The translations under genes were made by a program, and so were the position numbers. The notes under the pieces are model-generated. The model made no database searches and had not been told where the DNA came from. It worked only from the letters and a program-made list of their open reading frames with translations. From Ilumatobacteraceae bacterium (GTDB lineage Bacteria > Actinomycetota > Acidimicrobiia > Acidimicrobiales > Ilumatobacteraceae), in assembly GCA_025451395.1 (NCBI GenBank), contig JANWKM010000057.1:1-33590 (forward strand): a DNA stretch of 33,590 bases, in the 5' to 3' direction. This document shows, piece after piece, positions 14,132 to 22,184 of this stretch. Each line of letters begins with the position of its first letter. The first letter of the stretch is position 1.

Positions 14132-15417
14132 CGCGCGTGAATCGTCGTGATGCCACGCATGTACGGGTGTAGTACCGCGGGGACCTCGACCGAGCCATCG
14201 GCGAGCCGAAAGTTCTCAAGAATCGCGGCCCACACACGCGGCACCGCCAGCGCCGAGCCATTGAGCGTGTTGGCGACGATCGTTCCCTTTTCACCCGTCT
14301 TGCGGAAACGAATGTCGGCGCGGCGCGCCTGATAGTCGCTGAACCAACTGACCGAGCTGACTTCCAGCCAGTTGTCGCAGCCGGGCGCGTAGACCTCGAG
14401 GTCGAAGCTGCGGTGATGGCTCTGGCCGAGATCGCCGGTGGAGATCTCGATGATGCGATATGGCAGCCCGAGGCCTTCGATCAATTGCTCGGCTCGATCA
14501 CGCAACTCGGTCAGCATGGCCGGCGCCTGCTCCGGCGTTGTGACGGCGAGGATCTCGACCTTGTCGAACTCGTGCACGCGCAACATGCCGCGGGTGTCGC
14601 GACCAGCTGAGCCTGCTTCGCGGCGATAACACGGCGAATACGCCATCATCCTGATCGGTAACTGCGTTTCGTCGAGTACCTCGCCGGCGTAGAGCGAAGT
14701 GAGCGGCACCTCCGCCGTCGGGATGCACCACAGACCGTCGCGCTCGATCGCATACGCATCGTCGGCGAACTTGGGCAGTTGGCCGGTGGCGGTCAGCGTC
14801 GCAGTCGAGACCAGCGAAGGCGGCCGCACTTCCTCGAACGCGTCGGCGTTCGAATCGAGCGCGTATTGGCACAACGCGCGAGAAAGGGTCGCGCCCGCCC
14901 CGCGCTGCATCGCGAACATTGCCCCGCTGATCTTCGTTGCCCGCTCGGTGTCGAGAATGCCGAGCGCGACCGCCGACTCCCAGTGCGGCACTCGCTGGTG
15001 GTCGGCGAACTGTGTTGGAAGAAATGGACCCTTGATGACCGGATTGTCCGAATCGTCGAGGCCGTCAGGGGCTTCCGGATGCGGAACGTTGGGAATGCGC
15101 AGCAGCAACTCGTGGAGTTCGCCTTGCGCGCCATCCAACTGATCGGCAAGCACCCTCTCCTGTTCGCCGAGCGAACGGCTTTGAGCCTGCAACGACTCGG
15201 CGGCCGCCGCATCGCCGTCGCGCTTCTTCGTGGCCACTTGCTTCGAGACCTCGTTGACCTCGGCGCGCAACGCATCGCGCCGCGCCTGAATCGAACGGAC
15301 CTCGGCATCGAGTCCCGAGGCTCGATCCAATTGCACCAGCACCTCCGGCGCGTGCCGACGGGCGAGCGCGCGACGAACACCGTCGAGATCAGTGCGCAAA
15401 AGTCGGACGTCGATCAC
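14128..15417 (-). CDS. serS: Seryl-tRNA synthetase
   Basis: A 429-residue class II aminoacyl-tRNA synthetase charging tRNA-Ser. The N-terminal long coiled-coil arm (about 30-105, ARRDALRAEVNEVSKQVATK and following) grips the tRNA extra arm. The catalytic core has motif 1 around RGAGATLSRALCQYAL, motif 2 CYRREAGSAGRDTRGMLRVH, and motif 3 LNGSALAVPRVWAAILENF. The start is GTG at 15417, 4 bp from the ctaG stop. A TAGCGT -10 inside the ctaG stop region, 6 nt before this GTG, suggests its own leaderless promoter as well as read-through from the oxidase operon. pdxH follows with a 4-bp overlap. Confidence 0.97.
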   Translation of the reverse strand: MIDVRLLRTDLDGVRRALARRHAPEVLVQLDRASGLDAEVRSIQARRDALRAEVNEVSKQVATKKRDGDAAAAESLQAQSRSLGEQERVLADQLDGAQGELHELLLRIPNVPHPEAPDGLDDSDNPVIKGPFLPTQFADHQRVPHWESAVALGILDTERATKISGAMFAMQRGAGATLSRALCQYALDSNADAFEEVRPPSLVSTATLTATGQLPKFADDAYAIERDGLWCIPTAEVPLTSLYAGEVLDETQLPIRMMAYSPCYRREAGSAGRDTRGMLRVHEFDKVEILAVTTPEQAPAMLTELRDRAEQLIEGLGLPYRIIEISTGDLGQSHHRSFDLEVYAPGCDNWLEVSSVSWFSDYQARRADIRFRKTGEKGTIVANTLNGSALAVPRVWAAILENFRLADGSVEVPAVLHPYMRGITTIHAR

Positions 15418-15421
15418 GCCG

Positions 15422-16261
15422 TCACGCTACGCGGTGGGGTGCGCGTCGGTAGGAGTCTTCGTCGTGCCAGCCGTGGGAGAAACGGCGGAAGAACATAAAG
15501 ATCAGGATCGACCAGAGATACATGCCGCCAGCAACTTTCATGATCGCGCCGGCAAGTTGCTGATCGTTGGTGGCGCTGAGTCCCCAAACCCGCACCGGCT
15601 GATTGCCGTAGTGCGAGTAGACGGCCCCCTCTGCGAACGTCAACCATCCTGCCGGCACGGTAGGCACGACGCTCTGTAAGAACAGGTAGATCATTTTTCC
15701 GCCGTAGCCCATCTGCAGCTCGCGGAACGGACCGACCACGGGCATCCACATCAGCAGTGCCGAAAGAACGAGCAGCAGGTGCATGCCGTAGTGCAGCGGG
15801 CCGTTGGTGGTCGACGCATTCACGACACCCGGAATGTGAGTGGCCATCACAATGACGTTGAATGAAATACCCGCCACAACCGGCCGCGCAGCAAATCGAA
15901 CGGCTCGATAGAGCCTGCCTTCGCCGACAAGCACGCGTAGTAGCCATTCGGGTGTTGCGAGCAAGACGAGCGGCGGCATCAGGTAGCTGAGCATCATGTG
16001 CTGCAACATGTGCACGCTGTACAGGTACTCCTCGCCGATCTGGTGGATCGGCCAGGTGCTGGCTGCGAACAGCAGCATCATCGCACCGCAGAAACAGATG
16101 ATGTTTCGTCGCGTGACCACTGCTTGGCCCTGCACGACGGCGTGCGGCCCAATCACCCGAACCGCGTAGATGTATGCACCAATGAGGAACGCAACCAGCA
16201 CGTAGACCTCGATGTTCAGCTGGAAGCGCCACGGATCCGCGTACGGAACGGCGGCCAACAT
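15422..16261 (-). CDS. ctaG: Cytochrome c oxidase assembly protein CtaG (caa3 type)
   Basis: A 279-residue polytopic membrane protein of the caa3 CtaG family, required for building the caa3 oxidase, probably through copper insertion. About seven hydrophobic helices are visible. Conserved histidines occur in WPIHQIGEEYLYSVHMLQHM, and further signatures are YLMPPLVLLATPEWL, GPLHYGMHLLLV and the C-terminal MYLWSILIFMFFRR. It closes the eight-gene minus-strand oxidase group, 4 bp after the subunit IV gene stop, and ends 4 bp before the serS start. This family is unrelated to the Cox11-type proteins that share the name ctaG. Confidence 0.9.
   Translation of the reverse strand: MLAAVPYADPWRFQLNIEVYVLVAFLIGAYIYAVRVIGPHAVVQGQAVVTRRNIICFCGAMMLLFAASTWPIHQIGEEYLYSVHMLQHMMLSYLMPPLVLLATPEWLLRVLVGEGRLYRAVRFAARPVVAGISFNVIVMATHIPGVVNASTTNGPLHYGMHLLLVLSALLMWMPVVGPFRELQMGYGGKMIYLFLQSVVPTVPAGWLTFAEGAVYSHYGNQPVRVWGLSATNDQQLAGAIMKVAGGMYLWSILIFMFFRRFSHGWHDEDSYRRAPHRVA
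15424..15429 (-). promoter_or_regulatory. -10 element of serS (leaderless), overlapping the ctaG stop
   Basis: TAGCGT on the minus strand, 6 nt before the serS GTG. Its last base lies in the ctaG TGA codon (15422-15424). Confidence 0.5.
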
Positions 16262-16265
16262 CAGT

Positions 16266-16574
16266 TCACCCTGCGAAGAACTGGAAGGTGCACAGCGCGG
16301 CGATGTACACGCCGACCGCGAGGCCGAGTCCGATGTAGAACATCGCGCCGAACAACTTGCTGTCGTACTTGAGGTGCATGAAGATCAAGAGAATCGCGAA
16401 GAACTTCATCGACATCAGAATCAGAAGCAATGGCGTGGCGAACGAGCCGAAATCGATCCAGTACGTCGAGGTCTCGAGTGCCGTGAAGAACGCGAGCACC
16501 GCCGCCGTATATATGAAATAGCGATTGGTCGGGTGATCGTGCTCGGCTTCCGCGTGTTCGGCGTGTTCGCTCAT
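16266..16574 (-). CDS. Cytochrome c oxidase subunit IV (CyoD/CtaF-like)
   Basis: A 102-residue small membrane subunit. An acidic, histidine-rich N-terminus (EHAEHAEAEHDHPTN) precedes three hydrophobic helices: YFIYTAAVLAFFTALETSTYW, FATPLLLILMSMKFFAILLIF and FGAMFYIGLGLAVGVYIAAL. FFAILLIFMHLKYD is the usual subunit IV signature. It probably stabilises the oxidase complex. It is encoded 8 bp after ctaE and 4 bp before ctaG, all minus strand. The family is clear; symbols vary (ctaF, coxD), so none is given. Confidence 0.88.
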   Translation of the reverse strand: MSEHAEHAEAEHDHPTNRYFIYTAAVLAFFTALETSTYWIDFGSFATPLLLILMSMKFFAILLIFMHLKYDSKLFGAMFYIGLGLAVGVYIAALCTFQFFAG

Positions 16575-16582
16575 GAGCTACC

Positions 16583-17203
16583 TCATGCCGGGATCAGATA
16601 GACGAGGGTGAAGATGACCACCCAGACGACGTCGACGAAGTGCCAGTACAGACCGACCATCTCGACCACTTCTGCTCGGTCGCCGGTGACGCGGTCGCGC
16701 GAAATGATGGCCACGAGCGCGAGCAGCATCATCACACCGACGCTGACGTGCACACCGTGGAAACCCGTCAGCGTGAAGAAGCTGCTCGAGAACAGACTGG
16801 TGGTGAAGCCGAGCCCTTCCTTGTAGAAGACGGTGAACTCGTACACCTGACCGCCGACGAACAACGAGCCGAGCAACGCCGTGGCGGTGAGCCACAACTT
16901 GGTATTGCGGACGTCGTTCTCCTTCGCCGCATTCACAGCCAGCACCATCGTCAGCGAACTCATCAGCAAGACGAAGCTGCTCACCGATGTCAGAGGAATG
17001 TCGAACACCTGCGCCGGCCCGGGGTTGCCCTGGTGGCGGCCGCGGTACAGCATGTAAGTGCTGATCAGTCCGCCGAACAGCAAGCACTCGCTGCCCAGGA
17101 ACATCCACATCGCCAGCTTGTTGTTGCTCAGGCCGGTAGTCGTTCCATGTCCCGGTGTTCCGTGGCCGGGGGTGTGAGTTGGGTGAAGTGCTGTGTCAGC
17201 CAA
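16583..17203 (-). CDS. ctaE: Cytochrome c oxidase subunit III
   Basis: A 206-residue subunit III of the haem-copper oxidase, a membrane protein supporting subunit I. Helix signatures are LAMWMFLGSECLLFGGLIST, SSLTMVLAVNAAK, VGGQVYEFTVF with the lipid-facing glutamate, TGFHGVHVSVG, and EMVGLYWHFVDVVWVVIF. The frame is open back to 17287 inside ctaD, but a TTG at 17203 is chosen: AAGGAG lies about 10 nt upstream, it gives MADTALHPTHTPGHGT, and the start then overlaps the ctaD stop by 8 bp. The short glycine/histidine-rich N-terminus (HTPGHGTPGHGTT) is not seen in minimal subunit III. The start choice is moderately supported; the product is firm. Confidence 0.92.
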   Translation of the reverse strand: MADTALHPTHTPGHGTPGHGTTTGLSNNKLAMWMFLGSECLLFGGLISTYMLYRGRHQGNPGPAQVFDIPLTSVSSFVLLMSSLTMVLAVNAAKENDVRNTKLWLTATALLGSLFVGGQVYEFTVFYKEGLGFTTSLFSSSFFTLTGFHGVHVSVGVMMLLALVAIISRDRVTGDRAEVVEMVGLYWHFVDVVWVVIFTLVYLIPA

Positions 17204-19220
17204 CGGAAGCCAACTCCTTCGGCGAGCCGTCGTCATCGGCAGGCGGTAGCGCTGGCGGTGGCGGTGGTGGGTCGTACTCATCCTCACCGGCGACCGACGG
17301 CTCGAGCACCCAGCCGAAAGTGGCGAACAGCAGTATCACTGCACCGATGATCGACAGTGTCAGGTTGAAGATCACTCCGTACGCGATGACCGGCAATGCA
17401 AACGCCAACACGATTGGCCAGTACGACGGCGACGGCAGGTGGATGTGCGCGTCGGGGTTGGCGTTCAGTTCTGCGTGAACGTCTTCCGCCGTCTTTATCC
17501 GAGAAAGGCGAATGCCGTCAGCGCTTTCCACCTCTTCGTATTTGCGGTGGAAGAATTCGTCGAGGGCATGCACCGTCGGAATGGCATCGAAGTTGTGTTC
17601 CTTCGGCGGGTTGCTGGTCATCCACTCAAGAGTGCGCGCGTCCCACGGATCGAGCGCCGCCTTCTCGCTCTTGCGCGCGGTGCGGAACACATTGATCACG
17701 AACAGCAGCACACCCGTGGCGATGGTGAACGCGCCGACAGAGGCGACCCTGTTCCAGAACCCGAGGTTGAAGAACCCGTCACCGGTGAGTTTCTTCGGCC
17801 ACACCACCATGCGGCGCGGCTGGCCTTGCATGCCCAGTATGTGCATCGGGCCGAACGTCAGGTTGACACCGATGAACATCAGCCAGAAGTTCCATTTGCC
17901 CAGAGTCTCGCTGAGCGTCTTGCCGAATATCTTCGGCCACCAGTAGTACAAGCCGGCGAACAGTCCCATCACGCCGCCACCAACGATCACGTAATGGAAG
18001 TGGGCGACGATGTGGTACGTGTCGGTCTGCTGCGTATCGGCCGGCGCGGCGGCGTGAGTGACACCCGACAGGCCGCCGATCGTGAACAGCACGATCGTGC
18101 CAATCGCGAAGTTCATTGCGGTTGTGAACCACAATTTGCCGCCCCATAGCGTCAGCGTCCAGTTACAGATCTTCACTCCAGTAGGAATCGCGATCAGCAT
18201 CGTCGAGATCGAGAACACCGCCACGCTCACCGGCCCGAGGCCGCTGGCGAACATGTGATGCGCCCACACACCCCAACCAAGAAATCCGATGGCGGCACCG
18301 GAGAAGACGACGAACTTGTAGCCGAACAGCGGCTTGCGCGCGAACGTCGGCAGTACTTCGGAAATGATGCCGAAGCTGGGCAGGATCAGGATGTACACCT
18401 CTGGGTGACCGAAAATCCAGAACAGGTGTTGCCACAGCAACGGATCCGCCCCTTGCTCGACGTCGAAGAAGGCAGCACCGAAGTTGCGCTGGAAGCTCAG
18501 CAGGAACAACGCCACGGTGATCACCGGGATGGCGAAGAGCAAGAGCAGCTGCACCACCAACTGCATCCAGGCAAAGACCGGCATTCGCATCAACGTCATG
18601 CCCGGCGCGCGCATGTTGATCACGGTGACGATCAGGTTGATCGCGCCAACAAGCGACGCAATTCCGGTGATCTGCAGACCAAGTGTCCAGAAGTCGACAC
18701 CATGGCTTGGCGAGAACAGTGCGCTCGAGTTTGGTGAATACATGAACCAGCCGCCGTCGGGAGCACCACCGAGAATCCACGAGGTGTTCAAGAAAATGCC
18801 GCCGAACAGGAAAAGCCAGAAGCCGAGCGCGTTCAAACGGGGAAAGGCGACGTCGCGGGCGCCAACCTGCAGTGGCAGGAAATAGTTCGCGAACGCTGCC
18901 GACATCGGCATGACGAACAAGAAAATCATTGTCGTTGCGTGCATCGTGAACATCTCGTTGTAGAGACCGGCACTCAGCACCGTGTTGTCGGGTGCGGCCA
19001 ACTGCAATCGAATGAGCAGCGCCTCGCAACCTCCGAGCAGGAAGAAGAACATTGCGGTCGCGCCGTACATGATGCCGAGCTTCTTGTGGTCGACGGTGAA
19101 AACCCATGCCTTCCAGCCGGTTGCGGCGACGGGGCGGCGGAACATCCCGAGCGCGGCGGTCGGCGTGACCATGGGTCGCTCGGCGGGATCACTGCCGGAA
19201 CGAAGTTCGAGGGTCGTCAT
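17196..19220 (-). CDS. ctaD: Cytochrome c oxidase subunit I (caa3 type)
   Basis: A 674-residue catalytic subunit that reduces O2 at the haem a3-CuB centre and pumps protons. All metal ligands are present: His94 (FTMHATT), His272 and cross-linked Tyr276 (GHPEVYILILP), His321/His322 (WAHHMF), His407 and His409 (VAHFHYV). It is about 100 residues longer than a minimal subunit I. The C-terminal extension has two further hydrophobic helices beginning SPSYWPIVLAF and ending GWVLEPSVAG, then a proline-rich tail with six consecutive prolines. This looks like a fused small subunit IV-like segment. It lies between ctaC (13 bp upstream) and ctaE (8-bp overlap). Confidence 0.97.
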   Translation of the reverse strand: MTTLELRSGSDPAERPMVTPTAALGMFRRPVAATGWKAWVFTVDHKKLGIMYGATAMFFFLLGGCEALLIRLQLAAPDNTVLSAGLYNEMFTMHATTMIFLFVMPMSAAFANYFLPLQVGARDVAFPRLNALGFWLFLFGGIFLNTSWILGGAPDGGWFMYSPNSSALFSPSHGVDFWTLGLQITGIASLVGAINLIVTVINMRAPGMTLMRMPVFAWMQLVVQLLLLFAIPVITVALFLLSFQRNFGAAFFDVEQGADPLLWQHLFWIFGHPEVYILILPSFGIISEVLPTFARKPLFGYKFVVFSGAAIGFLGWGVWAHHMFASGLGPVSVAVFSISTMLIAIPTGVKICNWTLTLWGGKLWFTTAMNFAIGTIVLFTIGGLSGVTHAAAPADTQQTDTYHIVAHFHYVIVGGGVMGLFAGLYYWWPKIFGKTLSETLGKWNFWLMFIGVNLTFGPMHILGMQGQPRRMVVWPKKLTGDGFFNLGFWNRVASVGAFTIATGVLLFVINVFRTARKSEKAALDPWDARTLEWMTSNPPKEHNFDAIPTVHALDEFFHRKYEEVESADGIRLSRIKTAEDVHAELNANPDAHIHLPSPSYWPIVLAFALPVIAYGVIFNLTLSIIGAVILLFATFGWVLEPSVAGEDEYDPPPPPPALPPADDDGSPKELASVG

Positions 19221-19233
19221 CTGATGTGTTCCC

Positions 19234-20463
19234 TTATTTCCGCTCGAGTAGGTAAGCGATCAACTCGTCGATCTGAGTCTCGTTCAAGTGCAGGTTGGGC
19301 ATACCGCGGGTCCGGCCACCCGTGGAATCGAGCTTCGCCGGGTCGCTGTAGTTCGGCTTCATTGCTGGCGCATCGCGCAACCAATCACGCAGCGTCGCCT
19401 CATCGAAGCACACCGGCTTGTCGGCATCTGCATCGGTATTCATCCACACGCCTTGCAGGTAGAGGCTGCCGAATTCTTCGGGTGACGCGTTCCACAGTTG
19501 CTCGCGGCAATCCTCCGTCAGCAGATCGAATGTCCATCCACCGATCGCCGTGCGCGTCATCAGATTGGTGAGATTCGGCGCAGCCCCTGAGACGACCCAC
19601 AGATCGGGCTCGGCAAGAACGGGCGTACCGTCCTTCTTGACCAGTTCGTTCACCTGGTGACAGCGGCTGCAACTGGCGATGAACGTACTTTCGCCCTTGG
19701 CCGCGAGTGTGTCTGCTTCGGGCGCATTGTCGGCGTAGGCCTCGAGTTGGTTATCGACCCAAGCTTGGAAGTCGGCCGGGTTGAGGGCGACAGCAGCTTG
19801 CCGCATTCGCGCATGGCTGAGCCCGCAGAACTCGGTGCACTGGCCGACGTAGATTCCCGGTTCGTCGGCCTCCAATCGCAGCGTCTGTAGTCGCCCGGGG
19901 ACCGCGTCGCGTTTGCCGTTCAGTGCCGGGATCCAGTAGCTGTGAATCACATCGCGGCTCGTGATACGCAGCAGCACCGACGTGTTAGTCGGAATGACAA
20001 GTTCGCCGCTGGTCACAATTGGCTCTGTGATCTCGACGCCGCCGCACGTTCCCGAATAGTCGTACTCCCACCACCACTGCTGGCCGGTGACGTTGACGAC
20101 GCACTCACTTTTCTGATCGGCGAGTTCGAACACTGCAGCCACAGTCGGAATGCCGACACCGACGAGGATGAGAGCCGGAATCACCGTTAGCAGAACTTCC
20201 AGCCAGGTCTTGCCGTGAGTCTGCTTCGGCATGTCTTGCCCGCGGTCCTTGTAGCGCAGAATCGAGTAGCCGATCGCGGCGAACACGATCAGCCCGACAG
20301 CGCCGGCGACATAGAACAGCGGCCGTTGCAGATCATCGATGGTGCGCGCGTTGGAACCCTTGGGCTTGAACGTGTCTTGTGGTGCGTCTTTGGCACAGCC
20401 GGCCAACACCGTCGCAGCCGCGACAGCAGAGCCCGCGAGACGGCGTCTGGTGAGGAAGGTCAT
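19234..20463 (-). CDS. ctaC: Cytochrome c oxidase subunit II with fused cytochrome c (caa3)
   Basis: A 409-residue subunit II that accepts electrons at CuA. The N-terminus is a lipoprotein-type signal (RRRLAGSAVAAATVLAGC, Cys23), followed by two membrane helices (about 48-66 and 88-114). The cupredoxin domain has the aromatic QQWWWEYDY and CuA ligands His174, Cys209, Glu211, Cys213, His217 and Met220 (GQCTEFCGLSHARM). From about 251 a cytochrome c domain follows with CSRCH (265-269) and a likely axial Met388 in RGMPNL. Between them are about 110 residues, longer than a minimal class I cytochrome c, and these include two extra cysteines. The fusion defines a caa3 oxidase. It is 13 bp before ctaD in the same operon. 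Confidence 0.96.
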   Translation of the reverse strand: MTFLTRRRLAGSAVAAATVLAGCAKDAPQDTFKPKGSNARTIDDLQRPLFYVAGAVGLIVFAAIGYSILRYKDRGQDMPKQTHGKTWLEVLLTVIPALILVGVGIPTVAAVFELADQKSECVVNVTGQQWWWEYDYSGTCGGVEITEPIVTSGELVIPTNTSVLLRITSRDVIHSYWIPALNGKRDAVPGRLQTLRLEADEPGIYVGQCTEFCGLSHARMRQAAVALNPADFQAWVDNQLEAYADNAPEADTLAAKGESTFIASCSRCHQVNELVKKDGTPVLAEPDLWVVSGAAPNLTNLMTRTAIGGWTFDLLTEDCREQLWNASPEEFGSLYLQGVWMNTDADADKPVCFDEATLRDWLRDAPAMKPNYSDPAKLDSTGGRTRGMPNLHLNETQIDELIAYLLERK

Positions 20464-20464
20464 G

Positions 20465-21595
20465 TCAGGGCACCACGATCGGGATAGATGCGCCGTCGAG
20501 CCCCGGCACTATGAACTCGAGCGGAGTGCTGCTGGCAAGATTCGTCTTGGGGATCTGAAAACCGAGGTACGCGGATTTACCCGGATGAACGGCGGTGGTG
20601 CACGACACTGCTTCCGGTTTATCGGGGAAGGACCCAAAGCGACCGGTCAATCGTTCTGGTTCATCGGAGTCGTTGTGGAAAATGACCCCGATATGGGCGT
20701 TACGCGGCACGGTAATTTCGTGCGCCTCGTCGGGGTAGCCGTTGATCACGGCCACGAGTTCTCCACCTTCCCGCAGATAGATGTTGGCGACGACGTTGCT
20801 CTTCAGTGATACATCTTGCGACGCACGCTCGTCGACCTCTTCCTCGCCGCCTTCAAGACAAAGAGCCTTTTGGCTGGCGTCGTCGACGGTGGGATGCGGG
20901 TGGACGGTGCGCTGACCTTGCAGCGCCGACGCAACGCCGACACCAAGCAATACGACCGCGCTAATGGCGCACACCCCAGCGACGGTGCGCTTGGAGCTCA
21001 CACGCCCGCTCGCAAACAGGAAGGCGCCGGCGATGATCGCAGCGCCGATGAAGATGAAGATCCAGCGACCGGCGTCGGGGTTAGCCGCAAGCATCACCCT
21101 CGAGAATGCATAAATGACACCGCCGGCGCCGATCGTTCCCAGTATCGGGAACTCGATCCCGTTCAACATGCGGTTGCGCAGATTCGCGTTGTAACGAATG
21201 TCGGCGCTCGCGCGTTCACTCCAACTTTGCACCATCCATTCGACAATTGCAGCGAACAACACGAAGAGGGAAACCTTGAACACGACGGGTTTACTAACAG
21301 CGCCGACTGCTAAGCCACCGACACCCAGCGCCGCGATCAGCGGCCACATGCTGCGGCCGACAGGCGGCTGCGCGGCAGCCGCCGTGTGCTCGATGCCCTG
21401 CTCCATGCTGGGCGTGTTGCCGTCGCGTGTGAACAGGTTGATCCCAGCGAGGAATGTGAAGATCACGGCCGCGGTGACTAAGCCGACCGTGCTCATCAGG
21501 CCGACCGCACCGCCCGTTGCCGCAGCGAAGACGATCGCCGCGACGACGGAAAGCACCGTCGCGCCCACGAACATCTTCGATCCGGTGGTGAACAT
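20465..21595 (-). CDS. Polytopic membrane protein with C-terminal cupredoxin-like domain
   Basis: A 376-residue protein I cannot assign to a named family. Residues 1-55 hold two helices, then a linker, then SMWPLIAALGVGGLAVGAV and following hydrophobic stretches to about residue 225. The WP-x-A-x-G helix pair ending IVEWMVQSW resembles the subunit IV-like extension of CtaD. The last 130 residues are an extracytoplasmic beta-rich domain (ANIYLREGGELVAVINGYPDEAHEI and following, IFHNDSDEPERLTG, VSCTTAVHPGKSAYLGF) like a cupredoxin. It lacks the CuA double-cysteine loop, but one Cys and two His could bind a metal. It sits between a subunit III-like gene (10 bp upstream) and ctaC (1 bp downstream). 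It may play the subunit II role for the degenerate subunit I-like protein; that is inference. Confidence 0.7.
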   Translation of the reverse strand: MFTTGSKMFVGATVLSVVAAIVFAAATGGAVGLMSTVGLVTAAVIFTFLAGINLFTRDGNTPSMEQGIEHTAAAAQPPVGRSMWPLIAALGVGGLAVGAVSKPVVFKVSLFVLFAAIVEWMVQSWSERASADIRYNANLRNRMLNGIEFPILGTIGAGGVIYAFSRVMLAANPDAGRWIFIFIGAAIIAGAFLFASGRVSSKRTVAGVCAISAVVLLGVGVASALQGQRTVHPHPTVDDASQKALCLEGGEEEVDERASQDVSLKSNVVANIYLREGGELVAVINGYPDEAHEITVPRNAHIGVIFHNDSDEPERLTGRFGSFPDKPEAVSCTTAVHPGKSAYLGFQIPKTNLASSTPLEFIVPGLDGASIPIVVP

Positions 21596-21605
21596 CGGTT
21601 CTCCG

Positions 21606-22184
21606 TTACTTCGTCACGTAAATCACGAACCACAGCACCGCGAAGGCGAAACTGAGGAAATACCAATAAAGAGCGTGCGCCGTCACAATCTCGGTGTCGG
21701 CCGTTCGGCGACCGAGGTACCGGAATGCGGTGACCGCGCTGAACAGCGCGCCGGCAACGAACAGTGCGACCATGAAGCCGGTGAGTGCGTAGAACATCGT
21801 GTTGAACGTTTCACCCGTTGCCGGCACGTTCATGCGCTCGTAGATGTTGACTTGCGCGTTGATGACGGCGACGCCAAGGAAAGCCACTAGCCAGAGCGCG
21901 ATCCCGGCATGAACTCGATCGCCTCGTTTCGCGGAGTACATCGCCCATTGGGAGAAGATGCCGATCGGCAGCATCGCGATCAGCATCACGTTGGCCGGCA
22001 CCATCGGCACTTCAACCTTGTCGGGCAGCCAGCGGCCGGTGACGCTCAGCGACTGGTCGCGCATCCGAAGATACAGCGCGAGCATGCCACCGAGCAGCGC
22101 GGTAAGAGTCGCGCACGCGACGGCGGTGCCGACGAGCAGTTGCCGTCGTGGGGCTGGAGCGGGCGCCGCGGGAAGCGCGAGCAT
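21606..22184 (-). CDS. Haem-copper oxidase subunit III-like protein (divergent)
   Basis: A 192-residue membrane protein with the subunit III helix plan but altered signatures. Compared with CtaE from the same operon, TGFHGVHV becomes TGFMVALF and LYWHFVDVVWVVIF becomes LYWYFLSFAFAVLW, so the usual histidines and aspartate are lost. QVNIYERM keeps a glutamate near the position of QVYEF. Five hydrophobic helices are evident after a proline/alanine-rich N-terminus. Its ATG shares one base with the stop of the subunit I-like gene (TGATG), implying coupled translation and a shared complex. Homology is judged by motif alignment and is not strong in every segment. Confidence 0.72.
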   Translation of the reverse strand: MLALPAAPAPAPRRQLLVGTAVACATLTALLGGMLALYLRMRDQSLSVTGRWLPDKVEVPMVPANVMLIAMLPIGIFSQWAMYSAKRGDRVHAGIALWLVAFLGVAVINAQVNIYERMNVPATGETFNTMFYALTGFMVALFVAGALFSAVTAFRYLGRRTADTEIVTAHALYWYFLSFAFAVLWFVIYVTK

